A stretch of DNA of 64,000 nt from DATKAS01 sp963773315 (GTDB taxonomy: Bacteria > Actinomycetota > Acidimicrobiia > Acidimicrobiales > DATKAS01), in the NCBI GenBank assembly GCA_963773315.1, contig CAVZAF010000005.1:558001-622000 (forward strand), in the 5' to 3' direction. Positions 37,122 through 45,932 of this stretch are shown piece by piece (within the stretch, counting starts at the first letter, position 1; each line of letters opens with the position of its first letter). The notes under the pieces are model-generated. The model saw only the letters and a list, made by a program, of their open reading frames with translations. It had not been told where the DNA came from and ran no database searches. Made by a program: the position numbers and the translations under genes.

Positions 37122-37763
37122 ATGAACGTCTTGGAACCCGACTACGACTCCGATCCCGGTCGCCGTCAGGCGTGGGCCGCTCCGCGTGATGTTCACGAGT
37201 TGGTCGGTCCGGAGTTGCGCGGTCCGGTGCTCGATGTCGGCTGTGGTGAGGGTCGGCTCTTCCCGTTGCTGCAGGCCGGTGTCGCATGGGTCGGCATCGA
37301 CAATTTGCGCGAGCAAGCCGCACGGTGTTCCTTCGGCCCGCTCGTAATCGGTGACATGCGCCTCTTGCCGTTCGCCGACGACGCCTTCGCCGAAGTAGTT
37401 CACCTATGGTGCCTCTATCACCTCGACGATCCGGTGGTCGCGGTGATCGAAGCACGGCGCGTCTTGCGGGATGGCGGTCGCTACTACGCCTGCACGGCCG
37501 CGAGGGCCAACGATCCCGAGATCATGCCCGAGGGATACGCCGCGACGACCTTCGACGCCGAAGAGGCCGTCGCGATTGTCGCCTCGGTCTTCCCGAACGC
37601 GCACTCCGAGCCGTGGGACGACGCGTTCTTTCCGCTCGAAACGAGGGACGAGGTGCGCGCCTATTGCCGTCACAACTTCATCCCGGTCGAACGAGCCGAG
37701 ACCGTCGCGCTTCCGCTTTGGCTGACCAAGCGCGGCGTCCTGGTCCGAGCGACGAAGACATGA
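37122..37763 (+). CDS. Class I SAM-dependent methyltransferase
   Basis: 213 residues from ATG 37122. Motif I LRGPVLDVGCGEGRLFPLLQ, the acidic strand-two end WVGIDN, motif II/III LLPFADDAFAEVVHLWCLYH and RRVLRDGGRYY are all in the usual positions for methyltransferase type 11. It uses S-adenosylmethionine on a small-molecule substrate that cannot be identified. No weak positions or frameshifts. The region after it (to 38,002) contains only a partial Y-like sequence of the array at 37971-37987. Confidence 0.9.
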   Translation: MNVLEPDYDSDPGRRQAWAAPRDVHELVGPELRGPVLDVGCGEGRLFPLLQAGVAWVGIDNLREQAARCSFGPLVIGDMRLLPFADDAFAEVVHLWCLYHLDDPVVAVIEARRVLRDGGRYYACTAARANDPEIMPEGYAATTFDAEEAVAIVASVFPNAHSEPWDDAFFPLETRDEVRAYCRHNFIPVERAETVALPLWLTKRGVLVRATKT

Positions 37764-37970
37764 CCACGGCCCACAGGCAGGCGCCCAGAACTGCCGATCT
37801 ATGCGCGGCCGTGTTATGTCGCGACCGCGCCGCGATACTGGCAGACGTCAGTCCGTAAGCGACCGCGTCGCGCACCGCGTCGATGTTCAAGGTGATGGCC
37901 AGCGGCGGGAACCTGACCCCGACGGTCGGACTGCACGAACACCGACGCGTGGGACACGAGGCGATGGGTC

Positions 37971-37987
37971 GGACCGCTGTGCTCAAC
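37971..37987 (+). repeat. Possible Y-motif remnant of the array repeat
   Basis: GGACCGCTGTGCTCAAC shares 14 consecutive-type positions with the Y motif (GAGCGCTGTGCTCAAC). No core or X motif is next to it. It lies in the boundary between the methyltransferase and the antiporter/amtB block, so it could mark a decayed junction inside the 8.4-kb cassette; chance similarity is not excluded. Confidence 0.35.
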
Positions 37988-38002
37988 AATCAGACGAGGT
38001 CA

Positions 38003-40709
38003 TCAGGCTCTGCGAGCGAAGCGGCGGCGACGACGCTCCGGTCGCACGCCTGAACGGATCAGCTCCGTGATGCGGGCCTGATGCACCAGGTCGAGCTTGG
38101 CCCCCCGATCGTCAGTCAATTCGAACGTGTCCGCCACTGAAGCGCCGTGGGTGGTGACCCGCGCCGAATGCACGCTGCTCCCCGCCGTGGCAAACGCCGC
38201 GGTGACCGCTGAGAGCAACCCCGGCCGGTCCCTGGTCTCGACCTGGCAGATCGTGTGCCACGGAGACGCCTCGTCGTCGAAGGTCACCGTCGCATCCTCG
38301 ACGGGCTCTGAGGAGAGCTCGGCACGCAGCGTCGTGTGCACCCGATCCTCCACCTCACTCGCGAGAGGTGGCTCTGCGCGACGCACTCCGAAGCTGGTGA
38401 GCGCCGTGCCATCGGGCCACGTGCAGATGACCGCGTCCGCGATGTCGAAGCCGAGCCCGTTCATGGCAGAGGCGACGCGTGAGAGCAGACCGATCCGGTC
38501 GGCAGCGACGACTTCTATCCGCCACTGATCGGGTCCGTCGGCGACGACACCGGCTCGCACCTCCTCACCGGTGACCGCTGGCTCGCACAGAGCCGCCTGA
38601 CGCGCCAGTGCTTCGGGCGTCAGAGCGAGCACATACGCGCGTGGGGCGACCGCGAGCCGCTGCTTCACCCTCGGATCGGCGGCCAGTCGTGCCGCTTCGT
38701 TGCGACGTTGCTCGACCGTGTTGCTCGCCGACCGGCTCGTGAGCTCGGGATGAGCGAGCGCGGCTTCGATGAGCTCGAGGAGCGCATTGATGCGTGCTCG
38801 CTCAACGCCGTCGGGCTCCTCGGCGGCCAGGGTCAAGACGGCGAGGCCCTGGGCCTGCTCCGGTGTCCCCAGGTGCGCAGCCAGCTGCAAAACTGTCTCC
38901 TCCGCGAGCGCGTCAGGCCGAAGCGCCGCGCGCCGCAGCAGGCCGACGTCACCCACGAGGGCCGCCACAGCTTGCTCGGCTGCTGCGCCGAGATCGAGCC
39001 GCTGCATTACGCGGCGAGCGAGCAAGACCGGCGGGTGGGAGCCGCCGCTCGCGTCGAGCACGAGTGCCGCGAGCTCGACCCATTCGGGGTGCGCGAGCGC
39101 AGGGCTCCCGCGTGCGGCGCGGTCGGCGAGCTCGCGGTGCGCTGCATCGAGCGTGGCCCAATGCAGCGCACCGAACGGATCGAGGTCGAGCGCCGAGGGC
39201 TCCCGACGGGCGATCGCCTCGCCGAGCTCGGGGAGCGCGCGATCGAGCAGCCCGGTGATCTGGAGGAAGCGCCACGACCGAGGGCGCCCGTGCTCGAGCA
39301 TCGCGAAGAACCTGTGACGGGCGCCACGGTCGAACCGCAAGGGAGTCGTCGGCAGCTGGCTCAGCCAGTCGACGAGGTGCTCGCCCGGTCGATGCTGCTC
39401 GTCGAGCATGAGCGCTGCTTGCATGCCGACATCGAGCGCTTCGCCGATCGGAGGGATCGCCACCAGGTCGACGACGCCGATGCCACCACGACCGTCGCCC
39501 AACGCGAGCCAGCCTCCCTCGGGTCGAGGCGCCTGAGGTCCGGTGGGGGTCATCGCCCCCTTTCGCATGCGTTCGAGACGTGCCCGCAGCACGGGAGGCG
39601 TCGCGAGCGTGGTGAGAAGGACGACCAGCAAGATCGAGGCGTAGTCGCGCTGCCCGATGATCGCTTGTGACAAGCCGATCGTCGCGAAGATCAGCCCGAC
39701 CTCTCCACGGGGGATCATGCCGATCCCGACGAGAAGGCGGTCGCCGGGGGCACCGAGCATCCCCACACCGGCGGTGAGCTTCCCCGCGACCGCGATCGCG
39801 GAAAAGTGCCGCGGCGATCGCGAGCACCGACGGCTTCGCGAACTGCCCGACGTCGACCTCGATGCCGATCGTCAGGAAGAAGACCGGGATGAACAGGTGC
39901 CCGACCGGCTGCAGCTCCCTTCGGATGCGATCGGACGAGTTGCTCCGACCGAGCGCGATCCCGGCAACGAAGGCGCCGACGATCGGCGCCAGCTTGGCCT
40001 CGTTCGCGAGCTCCGCGATCGCGAGCGTGAACGCGAGTGCGATCGCGACGAGCGTGCCGGAAGAGCGACTCTGACGCGCGATCCAGTCGAAGAAGCCGGG
40101 GACGAAACGCACGCCCACGAACGCGGTGACGGCCAAGAACGCGACGGCGACGAACACGATCCACAGCACGCTCAGCGCCGACACCGAGCCCGAGGTCGCG
40201 AGCCGCACGACCACAGTGAGGATGACGAGCCCGATCACGTCATCCGCGACGGCGGCGCCGAGCACGGTCCGCGATTCGACCATCGCGAGTGCCTTGAGGT
40301 CACCCAGCACCCTCGCCGTGATGCCCACGCTGGTCGCAGTGAGCGCGGCGCCGACGAAGATCGCCTCCTTTCCGGTCATACCGATCGCACTGCCGAACGC
40401 AGCGCCTCCTACGAACGGCACGATGACGCCGACGACCGCGACCGTCAGAGACGCGCGTCCGACCGCTCCGAGCTCGCTCAGCTCGAGCTCGGAGCCGACC
40501 TCGAGCAGCAACAGGATGACCCCGATCTCACCGAGCACCCGCAACACGTCGCTCGAGCTGACGAGATGGAGCACCGACGGCCCGATCAGGATGCCGGCGA
40601 GGATCTCGCCCACGACCGCCGGGATGTGCAGCCGCTCCATGAGCTCCGCCGCGACCTTGGCGGCGACCAGCACGATGAGGATGTCGAGCAGCGCTTGGTT
40701 GACGCTCAT
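38003..40709 (-). CDS. CPA2 (Kef-type) cation/proton antiporter fused to a GlnD-like HD-ACT-ACT module (one frameshift)
   Basis: Starts MSVNQALLDILIVLVAAKVA at 40709. Residues 1-400 are a Kef-type CPA2 antiporter (HIPAVVGEILAGILIGPSVL, EIGVILLLLEVGSELELSEL, the DD pair in GAAVADDVIGLVIL). After the membrane domain comes a 500-residue cytoplasmic tail: a region resembling the GlnD HD domain (FGALHWATLDAAHRELADRA) but with the HD metal ligands replaced (LDASGGS where HDIGKG is expected), then two ACT domains (VVAADRIGLLSRVASAMNGL; VETRDRPGLLSAVTAAF). No nucleotidyltransferase domain is present. One extra base in a T run near 39,807 shifts the frame and is almost surely a homopolymer error. Encoded directly after amtB, so a nitrogen-responsive antiporter is plausible. 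Confidence 0.82.
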
Positions 40710-40729
40710 CGAAGACTCCGGAACATGGG

Positions 40730-40759
40730 GGTGGCCGGCGCCCCGAGGCGCCGGCCACC
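40730..40759 (-). terminator. Perfect 13-bp GC hairpin between amtB and antiporter genes
   Basis: GGTGGCCGGCGCC (40730-40742), tetraloop CCGA, GGCGCCGGCCACC (40747-40759). It lies in the 79-base gap after the amtB stop and before the antiporter start on the same strand. There is no T run after it on the minus strand, so it may be a U-less terminator, an mRNA-stabilising stem that sets the expression ratio of the two genes, or a processing site. Confidence 0.7.
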
Positions 40760-40788
40760 CGACCAGTGGTGTGGAATAGGAACCGAGG

Positions 40789-42303
40789 TCAGGACGAGAC
40801 GGGCGCTTCCTCGTGCTCGTGCTCGAGCTCGTAGCCCTCGACGCCGAGCGGGAACTCGTATGCGAGGACACCCATCTCATGCATGTCCATGCCCTCGAGC
40901 TCGACTTCAGCTGTGGGCCGGATGCCGCCCTTCATGACCGCGTTCTGGATCTTGAAGAAGGCGTAAGCGAAGCCGCCCATCACGAAGATGATGGTGAGCG
41001 CACCGATGGCCTGGGCACCGAGCTGTCCCCAGCCCTCGCCGCCGTAGAGGATCCCGGTGACACCGTGGGCCTTGTCGGCGTACACAGTGCCGTTCCAGCC
41101 TTGGCCGTACTGGCCGTCGGCGAAGATGCCGACGCAGAGGACGCCCCAGACGCCGCAGATCCCGTGCACGGAGATCGCGCCGACGGGATCGTCGATCTTC
41201 GCCTTGCGCTCGATGAACCACACAGCCTCGACGACGATGATCCCGGCGATGCCGCCGAGCACGGCTGCGGCCCATGGCTGCACGAACGCACAGGGAGCGG
41301 TGATCGCGACCAATCCGGCGAGCATGCCGTTCGCCATCATGCCGGGATCAGGCTTGCCGGCTCGTCCCATGACCCAGAACATCGCGATGACGGCACCGAA
41401 CGCAGCCGCGATGGCTGTGTTGGTCGCGACGACAGCGAATCGGATGTCGACGGCCGAGAGCGTCGACGCCGCGTTGAAGCCGAACCACCCGAATAGCAGG
41501 ATGAACGTGCCGAGCATGGCCATCGGGATGTGGTGCGGCCCGAGGGCTCGCGGCTTGCCGTCCTTGCCGTACTTCCCGATCCGCGGCCCGAGCACGAGGG
41601 CGCCGGCGAGTCCGGCGATGCCACCCATCGCGTGCACGACACCCGAGCCCGCGAAGTCGGTGTACCCGAAGCCGAGGTGCGCGCTCTTGCCCAAGCTTGC
41701 GAGCCAGCCGCCGCCCCACGTCCAAGCTCCGAACAGCGGGTAGTAGATGGCGCCGCAGAACAGGCCCCAGCCGACGAACGCGTTCCACTTCCAGCGCTCG
41801 GCCATCGCGCCGGTGGGAATGGTCGCCGTCGTATCCATGAAGGCGACCATGTAGAGAAAGAACGCCATGACGCCAGCGGTGTAGGCGCCGGAGCCACCGA
41901 GGGCGAAGTCACCCTTCCAGAGGAAGACCCAGTTGCCGCTTCCGATGAGCGCGCTCCCGATCGGGTGGTCGTAACCCAATGGCGAGAACGAATAACCGCC
42001 GAACATGAACGTGTAGCCGACGAGGAAGAAGGCCACGAAGCCCAAGCCGAAGATCGCGAAGTTGGTGCTCACCACGTGCGCCGCATGCTTCGCTCTACAG
42101 AAGCCCGTCTCGACCAGTGCAAAACCGGCCTGCATGAAGATGACGAGGACTGCGCCGATCACGACCCACAGCAGGTTGATCGGGATCGACAGGTCCGGCG
42201 CCGGCGACTGCCCCGTGTCTTGGGCGAGCACCGGTGTGGCGGTGAGGAGCAGCGCCCCTAATGCCACGCCGATGCCCACGAGTCCGTACTTCCGCATTCG
42301 CAT
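40789..42303 (-). CDS. amtB: Ammonium transporter
   Basis: 504 residues; ATG 42303 chosen because GGGAGG lies five bases upstream (ATG 42297 is an in-frame alternative). A signal-like first helix ends in TPVLAQD, followed by eleven membrane segments. Amt motifs: ALVETGFCRAKHA, WKWNAFVGWGLFCGAIYYPL, the pore His in DFAGSGVVHAMGGIAGLAGA, and DDPVGAISVHGICGVWGVL with the second His. The C-terminus carries an extra acidic, His-rich tail (YELEHEHEEAPVSS), longer than the GlnK-binding tail of E. coli AmtB. It imports NH4+/NH3 at the cytoplasmic membrane. No glnB/glnK gene is adjacent; a GlnD-like antiporter follows instead. Confidence 0.95.
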   Translation of the reverse strand: MRMRKYGLVGIGVALGALLLTATPVLAQDTGQSPAPDLSIPINLLWVVIGAVLVIFMQAGFALVETGFCRAKHAAHVVSTNFAIFGLGFVAFFLVGYTFMFGGYSFSPLGYDHPIGSALIGSGNWVFLWKGDFALGGSGAYTAGVMAFFLYMVAFMDTTATIPTGAMAERWKWNAFVGWGLFCGAIYYPLFGAWTWGGGWLASLGKSAHLGFGYTDFAGSGVVHAMGGIAGLAGALVLGPRIGKYGKDGKPRALGPHHIPMAMLGTFILLFGWFGFNAASTLSAVDIRFAVVATNTAIAAAFGAVIAMFWVMGRAGKPDPGMMANGMLAGLVAITAPCAFVQPWAAAVLGGIAGIIVVEAVWFIERKAKIDDPVGAISVHGICGVWGVLCVGIFADGQYGQGWNGTVYADKAHGVTGILYGGEGWGQLGAQAIGALTIIFVMGGFAYAFFKIQNAVMKGGIRPTAEVELEGMDMHEMGVLAYEFPLGVEGYELEHEHEEAPVSS

Positions 42304-42569
42304 TCGCGCCTCCCGAGTCGGAACCTGACGTCGGGGTGAACCTACGGACGCGCCGTTTCCTCGAAGTGTGCCGAGGGTTACGCGTTCCGCGCAGTTGTCT
42401 TGATGCTTTCTGACGCGTATTCCTGCGAGATCGAGATCGTGAGCGCCATCGGCTCGGTCGTCACAAACCTGACAGGCTGCAGTCGTCATTCCGAAACAGA
42501 TGCGACCTTTCTGGGAAACGCCCGCTACGTACGGTCCTCTTCGTCAGCTCGTCGTCGGGGAGGTCGCCC

Positions 42570-42881
42570 GTGCAGTCACTCGTCTCTGACCCGTCCTCCT
42601 CGGCGCCCAACCCACCGTCACTCGTCGACGGCGTGCTGCGCTACGGACGATCGATCGTGATGCTGAGCTTCACCGAGGAACGGCTCATGCTGCTGCTGCT
42701 CGAGTCCGGCTCGACCGCGGTGCCCAGAGTCGACGCCGCGCTGCACGCTGCTCCCGGACGAGAGGTCACGGCGCGCGCCTTTGACTCGGTCGTGGCACGA
42801 CTGCGAGCCAAGCTCACGGGCACCGGGATCACGATCCGGTCGGCACGCTCTCGGAGTCTCGTCCTCGAGCTTTCGGGCTGA
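42570..42881 (+). CDS. Stand-alone OmpR/PhoB-type winged-helix protein
   Basis: 103 residues, GTG start 42570 behind GGGGAGG. After a Ser/Pro-rich leader it reads SIVMLSFTEERLMLLLLESG, then ARAFDSVVARLRAKLTGTG and ITIRSARSRSLVLEL: the order beta - recognition helix - wing of the OmpR/PhoB C-terminal domain. There is no receiver domain, so it would bind DNA without phosphorylation control. It is divergent from amtB (267-base gap) and could regulate it; that is inference from position. Confidence 0.72.
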   Translation: MQSLVSDPSSSAPNPPSLVDGVLRYGRSIVMLSFTEERLMLLLLESGSTAVPRVDAALHAAPGREVTARAFDSVVARLRAKLTGTGITIRSARSRSLVLELSG

Positions 42882-42977
42882 CACGCCCTCGGGCAACGGG
42901 CAGGGTGAAGGTCACCCCGCCGCCACACCGATCGGGAAGGCTTACGGGGAGCTCGCCTCGATGCGCATCAGTTCTGA

Positions 42978-43055
42978 CCGACTTATCCGTTGTCCGAGCG
43001 CTGTGCTCGACGCCGCGCGCGCTGTCCTCGCACGAATTCCCAGGCAGCGCCCCTG
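42978..43055 (+). repeat. Array repeat copy 9, left half, cut by IS481-family element
   Basis: Left arm 42978-43010 (CTTATCCGTTGTCCGAGCGC), family-A spacer with CACGAATTCCCAGGCA, then the first nine bases of the core (GCGCCCCTG from 43047). The match ends there and the IS end follows. GCGCCCCTG is the type-1 acceptor sequence, while the half-site on the other side of the IS (copy 10) is type 2. Confidence 0.88.
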
Positions 43056-43059
43056 TGAG

Positions 43060-44380
43060 TGTCATTCGTCAGGACATAGGAAACGGGTCTCGCGCGTCAT
43101 AGGAAACAGGGATCCACTTGGAGCGGGGGCTGGCGTGTTGACGCTCGGGTATGTCGCGTGCCCGGCTGGTCATCACTGCAGTGGTTCTGGAAGGCCGGGG
43201 GGTTCGTGAGGTCGCTCGGGCCTATGGCGTGTCGCCAGGCTGGGTCTCGCGGCTGGTCGCCCGCTACCGCGACGAGGGCGAGGCTGCGTTCGAGCCGCGG
43301 TCACGTCGGCCGCATCGATCACCGCTCGCGACACCGGCCGAGACCGTCGAGCTGATCATCGAGTTACGCCGCCGACTCGTGGCCGCTGGCGACGACGCGG
43401 GTGCTGACACGATCCGCTGGCATCTCGCGCACCATCACGGGGTGTCGTTGTCGGCGGCGACGATCGGGCGTCATCTGGTGCGAGTCGGGCTCATCCGACC
43501 CCAGCCCCACAAGCGTCCCCGGTCGTCGTATGTGCGTTTCCAGGCCGAGCAGCCCAATGAGACCTGGCAGGCCGACTTCACGCACTACCGCCTCGCGACC
43601 GGCGTCGATGTCGAGATCTTGTGCTGGCTCGACGATCACGCCCGCTACGCCCTGCGGCTCACCGCGCACGAGCGTGTCAGCGGACCGATCGTGCTGGCCG
43701 AGTTCCGCGCTGCGATCGCCTGTCATGGCGTCCCCGCCTCGACGTTGACCGACAACGGCATGGTCTTCACCACCCGGCTGTCGGGCGGCAAAGGCGGACG
43801 CAACGCCTTCGAGTCCGAGCTTCGCCGCCTCGGCACCAGACAGAAGAACTCTCGGCCCAACCATCCCACCACCTGCGGGAAAGTCGAGCGGTTCCACCAG
43901 ACCCTCAAACGATGGCTCACCGCGCAACCCGACCAGCCGGTCACGCTCGGCCAGCTCCAGGCACTGCTCGACCTGTTCGCGGCTCACTACAACCACGAAC
44001 GGCCCCATCGCTCGCTACCCGACCAATGCACCCCGGCGGACGCTTACCAGCGCCGGCCCAAAGCGACCGCCAGCGACCGCGGCGACGACACTCACGACCG
44101 GGTCCGCCGCGACGTCATCGACAAAGGCGGGCGCATCACCCTGCGCGTCAACGGCCGCATGCACCACATCGGACTCGGAGTCCAACACCACGGCACTGCA
44201 GTGGTCGTGCTCGTTCACGACCTCGAGGTGCGCGTCATTCACACCGCGACCGGCGAGCTCATCCGAACCCTCACCATCGACCCGACCCACGATTACCAGC
44301 CCCTCGGCATCCCGCCCGGACCCAAACCCCGCCGACCCAAATAGAGGTTCAACTGTTTCCGATGTCTCGCGACATCACAC
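43060..44380 (+). mobile_element. IS481-family insertion sequence
   Basis: About 1.32 kb with imperfect terminal inverted repeats: left TGTCATTCGTCAGGACATAG, right (reverse complement) TGTGATGTCGCGAGACATCG, both continuing GGAAAC. It starts with TGT and ends with ACA as IS481/IS3-type elements do. It carries one transposase gene. It lies inside the array repeat at the end of the tRNA-derived acceptor sequence. The two flanks are from different core types, so either the target was hybrid or recombination between two IS copies joined two sites. No obvious target duplication. Confidence 0.85.
43151..44344 (+). CDS. IS481-family DDE transposase
   Basis: 397 residues from ATG 43151, intact. N-terminal helix-turn-helix (GVREVARAYGVSPGWVSRLV), then a second one (GVSLSAATIGRHLVRVGLI), and a DDE integrase core: Asp in TWQADFTHYRL, Asp in TDNGMVF, Glu in KVERFHQTLKRW. 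The C-terminal beta-domain ends in KPRRPK. It catalyses transposition of the surrounding element. The related remnant at 19183-19285 shows this IS type was present at least twice in the array. Confidence 0.95.
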   Translation: MSRARLVITAVVLEGRGVREVARAYGVSPGWVSRLVARYRDEGEAAFEPRSRRPHRSPLATPAETVELIIELRRRLVAAGDDAGADTIRWHLAHHHGVSLSAATIGRHLVRVGLIRPQPHKRPRSSYVRFQAEQPNETWQADFTHYRLATGVDVEILCWLDDHARYALRLTAHERVSGPIVLAEFRAAIACHGVPASTLTDNGMVFTTRLSGGKGGRNAFESELRRLGTRQKNSRPNHPTTCGKVERFHQTLKRWLTAQPDQPVTLGQLQALLDLFAAHYNHERPHRSLPDQCTPADAYQRRPKATASDRGDDTHDRVRRDVIDKGGRITLRVNGRMHHIGLGVQHHGTAVVVLVHDLEVRVIHTATGELIRTLTIDPTHDYQPLGIPPGPKPRRPK

Positions 44381-44382
44381 AG

Positions 44383-44507
44383 CGCCCCCGGCAGGATTCG
44401 AACCTGCGACCCGCGGATTAGAAGGCCTACAGCACTGAGCGCTGTGCTCAATAGGAAGTTCGCAGGTCACTCGTGAGCGACACGACGCGAGTTATCCGTT
44501 GTCTTGC
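44383..44507 (+). repeat. Array repeat copy 10 (type-2 core plus right arm)
   Basis: Core from 44383 (GCGCCCCCGGCAGG, CTTCTAA loop), right arm to 44507 with GAGCGCTGTGCTCAATAGG and CGAGTTATCCGTTGTC. The left arm is separated from it by the IS481-family element; with copy 9 it forms one interrupted site. Confidence 0.92.
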
Positions 44508-44581
44508 TCGACGTCGCGGCGAAAGAGCGGCCACGGTCGCCTCGGCGAGGACGTCGGCTGTCAGCCGAGAACAGGCCGCCG

Positions 44582-44911
44582 CTACTGAGGCGGACGATGT
44601 GCACCGATGCGCTCGGCGCCGACAACGAGGATCCACGGCTCGACGCGCGTCGTCGACACTTGGTTTGTGCGTACCCAGGGGTCGTCGACGAGACGCTGGT
44701 GGACGTCGGCTTCGCTGGCGGCGTCCGCGATCAGAAGGACTCGGATGCGGTCGTGCTCGCTACCGGCGAGCGGGCCAGCGAACAACAGGAAGCCTTCGTC
44801 GGCGAGATTGTTCATAAACGCCGCGTGCTCGCTCACGGCCGGCTGCTCGAAAGCTCCCAGTCCGTTGGTCCAGCCGGGTCCGGCTTCACGGGTGACGGCG
44901 AACAGGGTCAT
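44582..44911 (-). CDS. YciI-family protein
   Basis: 109 residues from ATG 44911. LFAVTREAGPGWTNGLGAFE, HAAFMNNLADEGFLLFAGPL with the conserved His and Gly, and VHQRLVDDPWVRTNQVSTTR follow the YciI pattern (ferredoxin-like dimer with a possible active-site His/Asp). Biochemical role unresolved for the family; related domains act in chloromuconate or sigma-factor-linked contexts. It sits alone at the cassette start, 35 bases downstream of nothing larger than the methyltransferase gene's 3' region. Confidence 0.88.
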   Translation of the reverse strand: MTLFAVTREAGPGWTNGLGAFEQPAVSEHAAFMNNLADEGFLLFAGPLAGSEHDRIRVLLIADAASEADVHQRLVDDPWVRTNQVSTTRVEPWILVVGAERIGAHRPPQ

Positions 44912-45015
44912 GGGGAGGGCTCCCTTCGGGTGCTGACCTGGTGGTCATTGGCAGTTGGCCTGAGTCGTCCGCGTGGCACCGACCGGAGCTGTAGAGGGGC
45001 TCAACTCGATCCCAG

Positions 45016-45874
45016 TCACATTCGTGTCGCCTGGATTGTCCAGGCCGCGGACCCGTACACGACCCCGTGGCCGCTGTTGTGTGCGTTCAGGGTCGAGCGT
45101 AAGTCGCCGAGTGCCTGCTGTCGGGTGGCGTCGTCGAGGTCTCGGACCATCCAACTCATCAGGCCGAGCACGAACTCGTACGCGTCGTTGGCGTCGTTGC
45201 CGAACCACATTCCGGCTCTCGTTTCCTCGAGCTCGACGTTGGTGAACCCAGCGCTCGTGAGGACGTCCCGGATTCGGTCGGGGTCGCTCAGAGCGAACGG
45301 ACCTCGCGCGTTCGGAGGCGGAGCAGGCATCTCCCTCCCTGCAGCGAGCGCGCCCGATGATCTCGCGAACCCATTCGTTGTCGGCCAGTGACTGCCAGGT
45401 CGTCAGCACAAGACGGCCATGTGGCCGGAGCGCGCGTGCGATGTTGCTGAACGCGGCGGCCTGGTCGCCGAAGAACATTGCCGCTGAGCGACTGATCGCC
45501 ACATCGAACGCCCCGGCCTCGAACGGGTGGATCTGCGCATCCGCCTGTTCGAAGAATGCGTTCGTGACGCCCTCGGCGGTCGCGCGGCGCCTCGCCGTGT
45601 CGATCATCCGGGAGGACAGATCCACCCCGAGCGCCGAGCCGGCTGTTGCCGCCCGGCCTGCGTCGCGTGTCGTTTGGCCCGCGCCGCAGCCGATGTCGAG
45701 CACACGATCGGTCAGCGCGATAGCCGCTGCCGCCATCAGCTTCTCGTGGTACGGCGACGCCGAGCGGTCGAAGTAATCGGCGTGAGCAGCCCAGTACGCG
45801 CCCTCGTCGCCGTCCCACGCGTGAAGCTGGTCCACGTTCGACGCGTCGACTTGGAGTGCATTGGTCGGTGCCAT
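45016..45874 (-). CDS. Class I SAM-dependent methyltransferase (one frameshift)
   Basis: Starts at ATG 45874 (DASNVDQLHAWDGDEGAYWA). Motif I LTDRVLDIGCGAGQTTRDAG, the acidic ALGVDLS, EAGAFDVAISRSAAMFFGDQ and RPHGRLVLTTWQSLADNEWV give a clear methyltransferase. An indel near 45,335 moves the last 100 residues (DPDRIRDVLTSAGFTNVELE to the stop at 45016) to another frame. Corrected length is about 285 residues. The gene is divergent from padR; the operator between them lies 19 bases from this start, so the PadR protein most likely represses it. Confidence 0.87.
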
Positions 45875-45892
45875 CGCGACCCTCCCGCTAAA

Positions 45893-45928
45893 CTCCCTTT
45901 GGGAGATTCAAATGTCTCCCAAAGGGAG
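45893..45928 (+). promoter_or_regulatory. PadR-type operator: perfect 14-bp inverted repeat between divergent genes
   Basis: CTCCCTTTGGGAGA (45893-45906), eight bases, TCTCCCAAAGGGAG (45915-45928). Each arm is itself a CTCCC-TTT-GGGAG dyad, so the site is a palindrome of palindromes and could hold two dimers. It is four bases before the padR ATG and 19 before the methyltransferase ATG, so it also must overlap both ribosome-binding regions or the promoters of leaderless mRNAs. Confidence 0.8.
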
Positions 45929-45932
45929 AACA

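Noticed and set aside
42304..42569. GlnR-type box upstream of amtB
   Set aside because: GTCAC-like strings occur but without the expected spacing to a second GAAAC/GTNAC element; not convincing.
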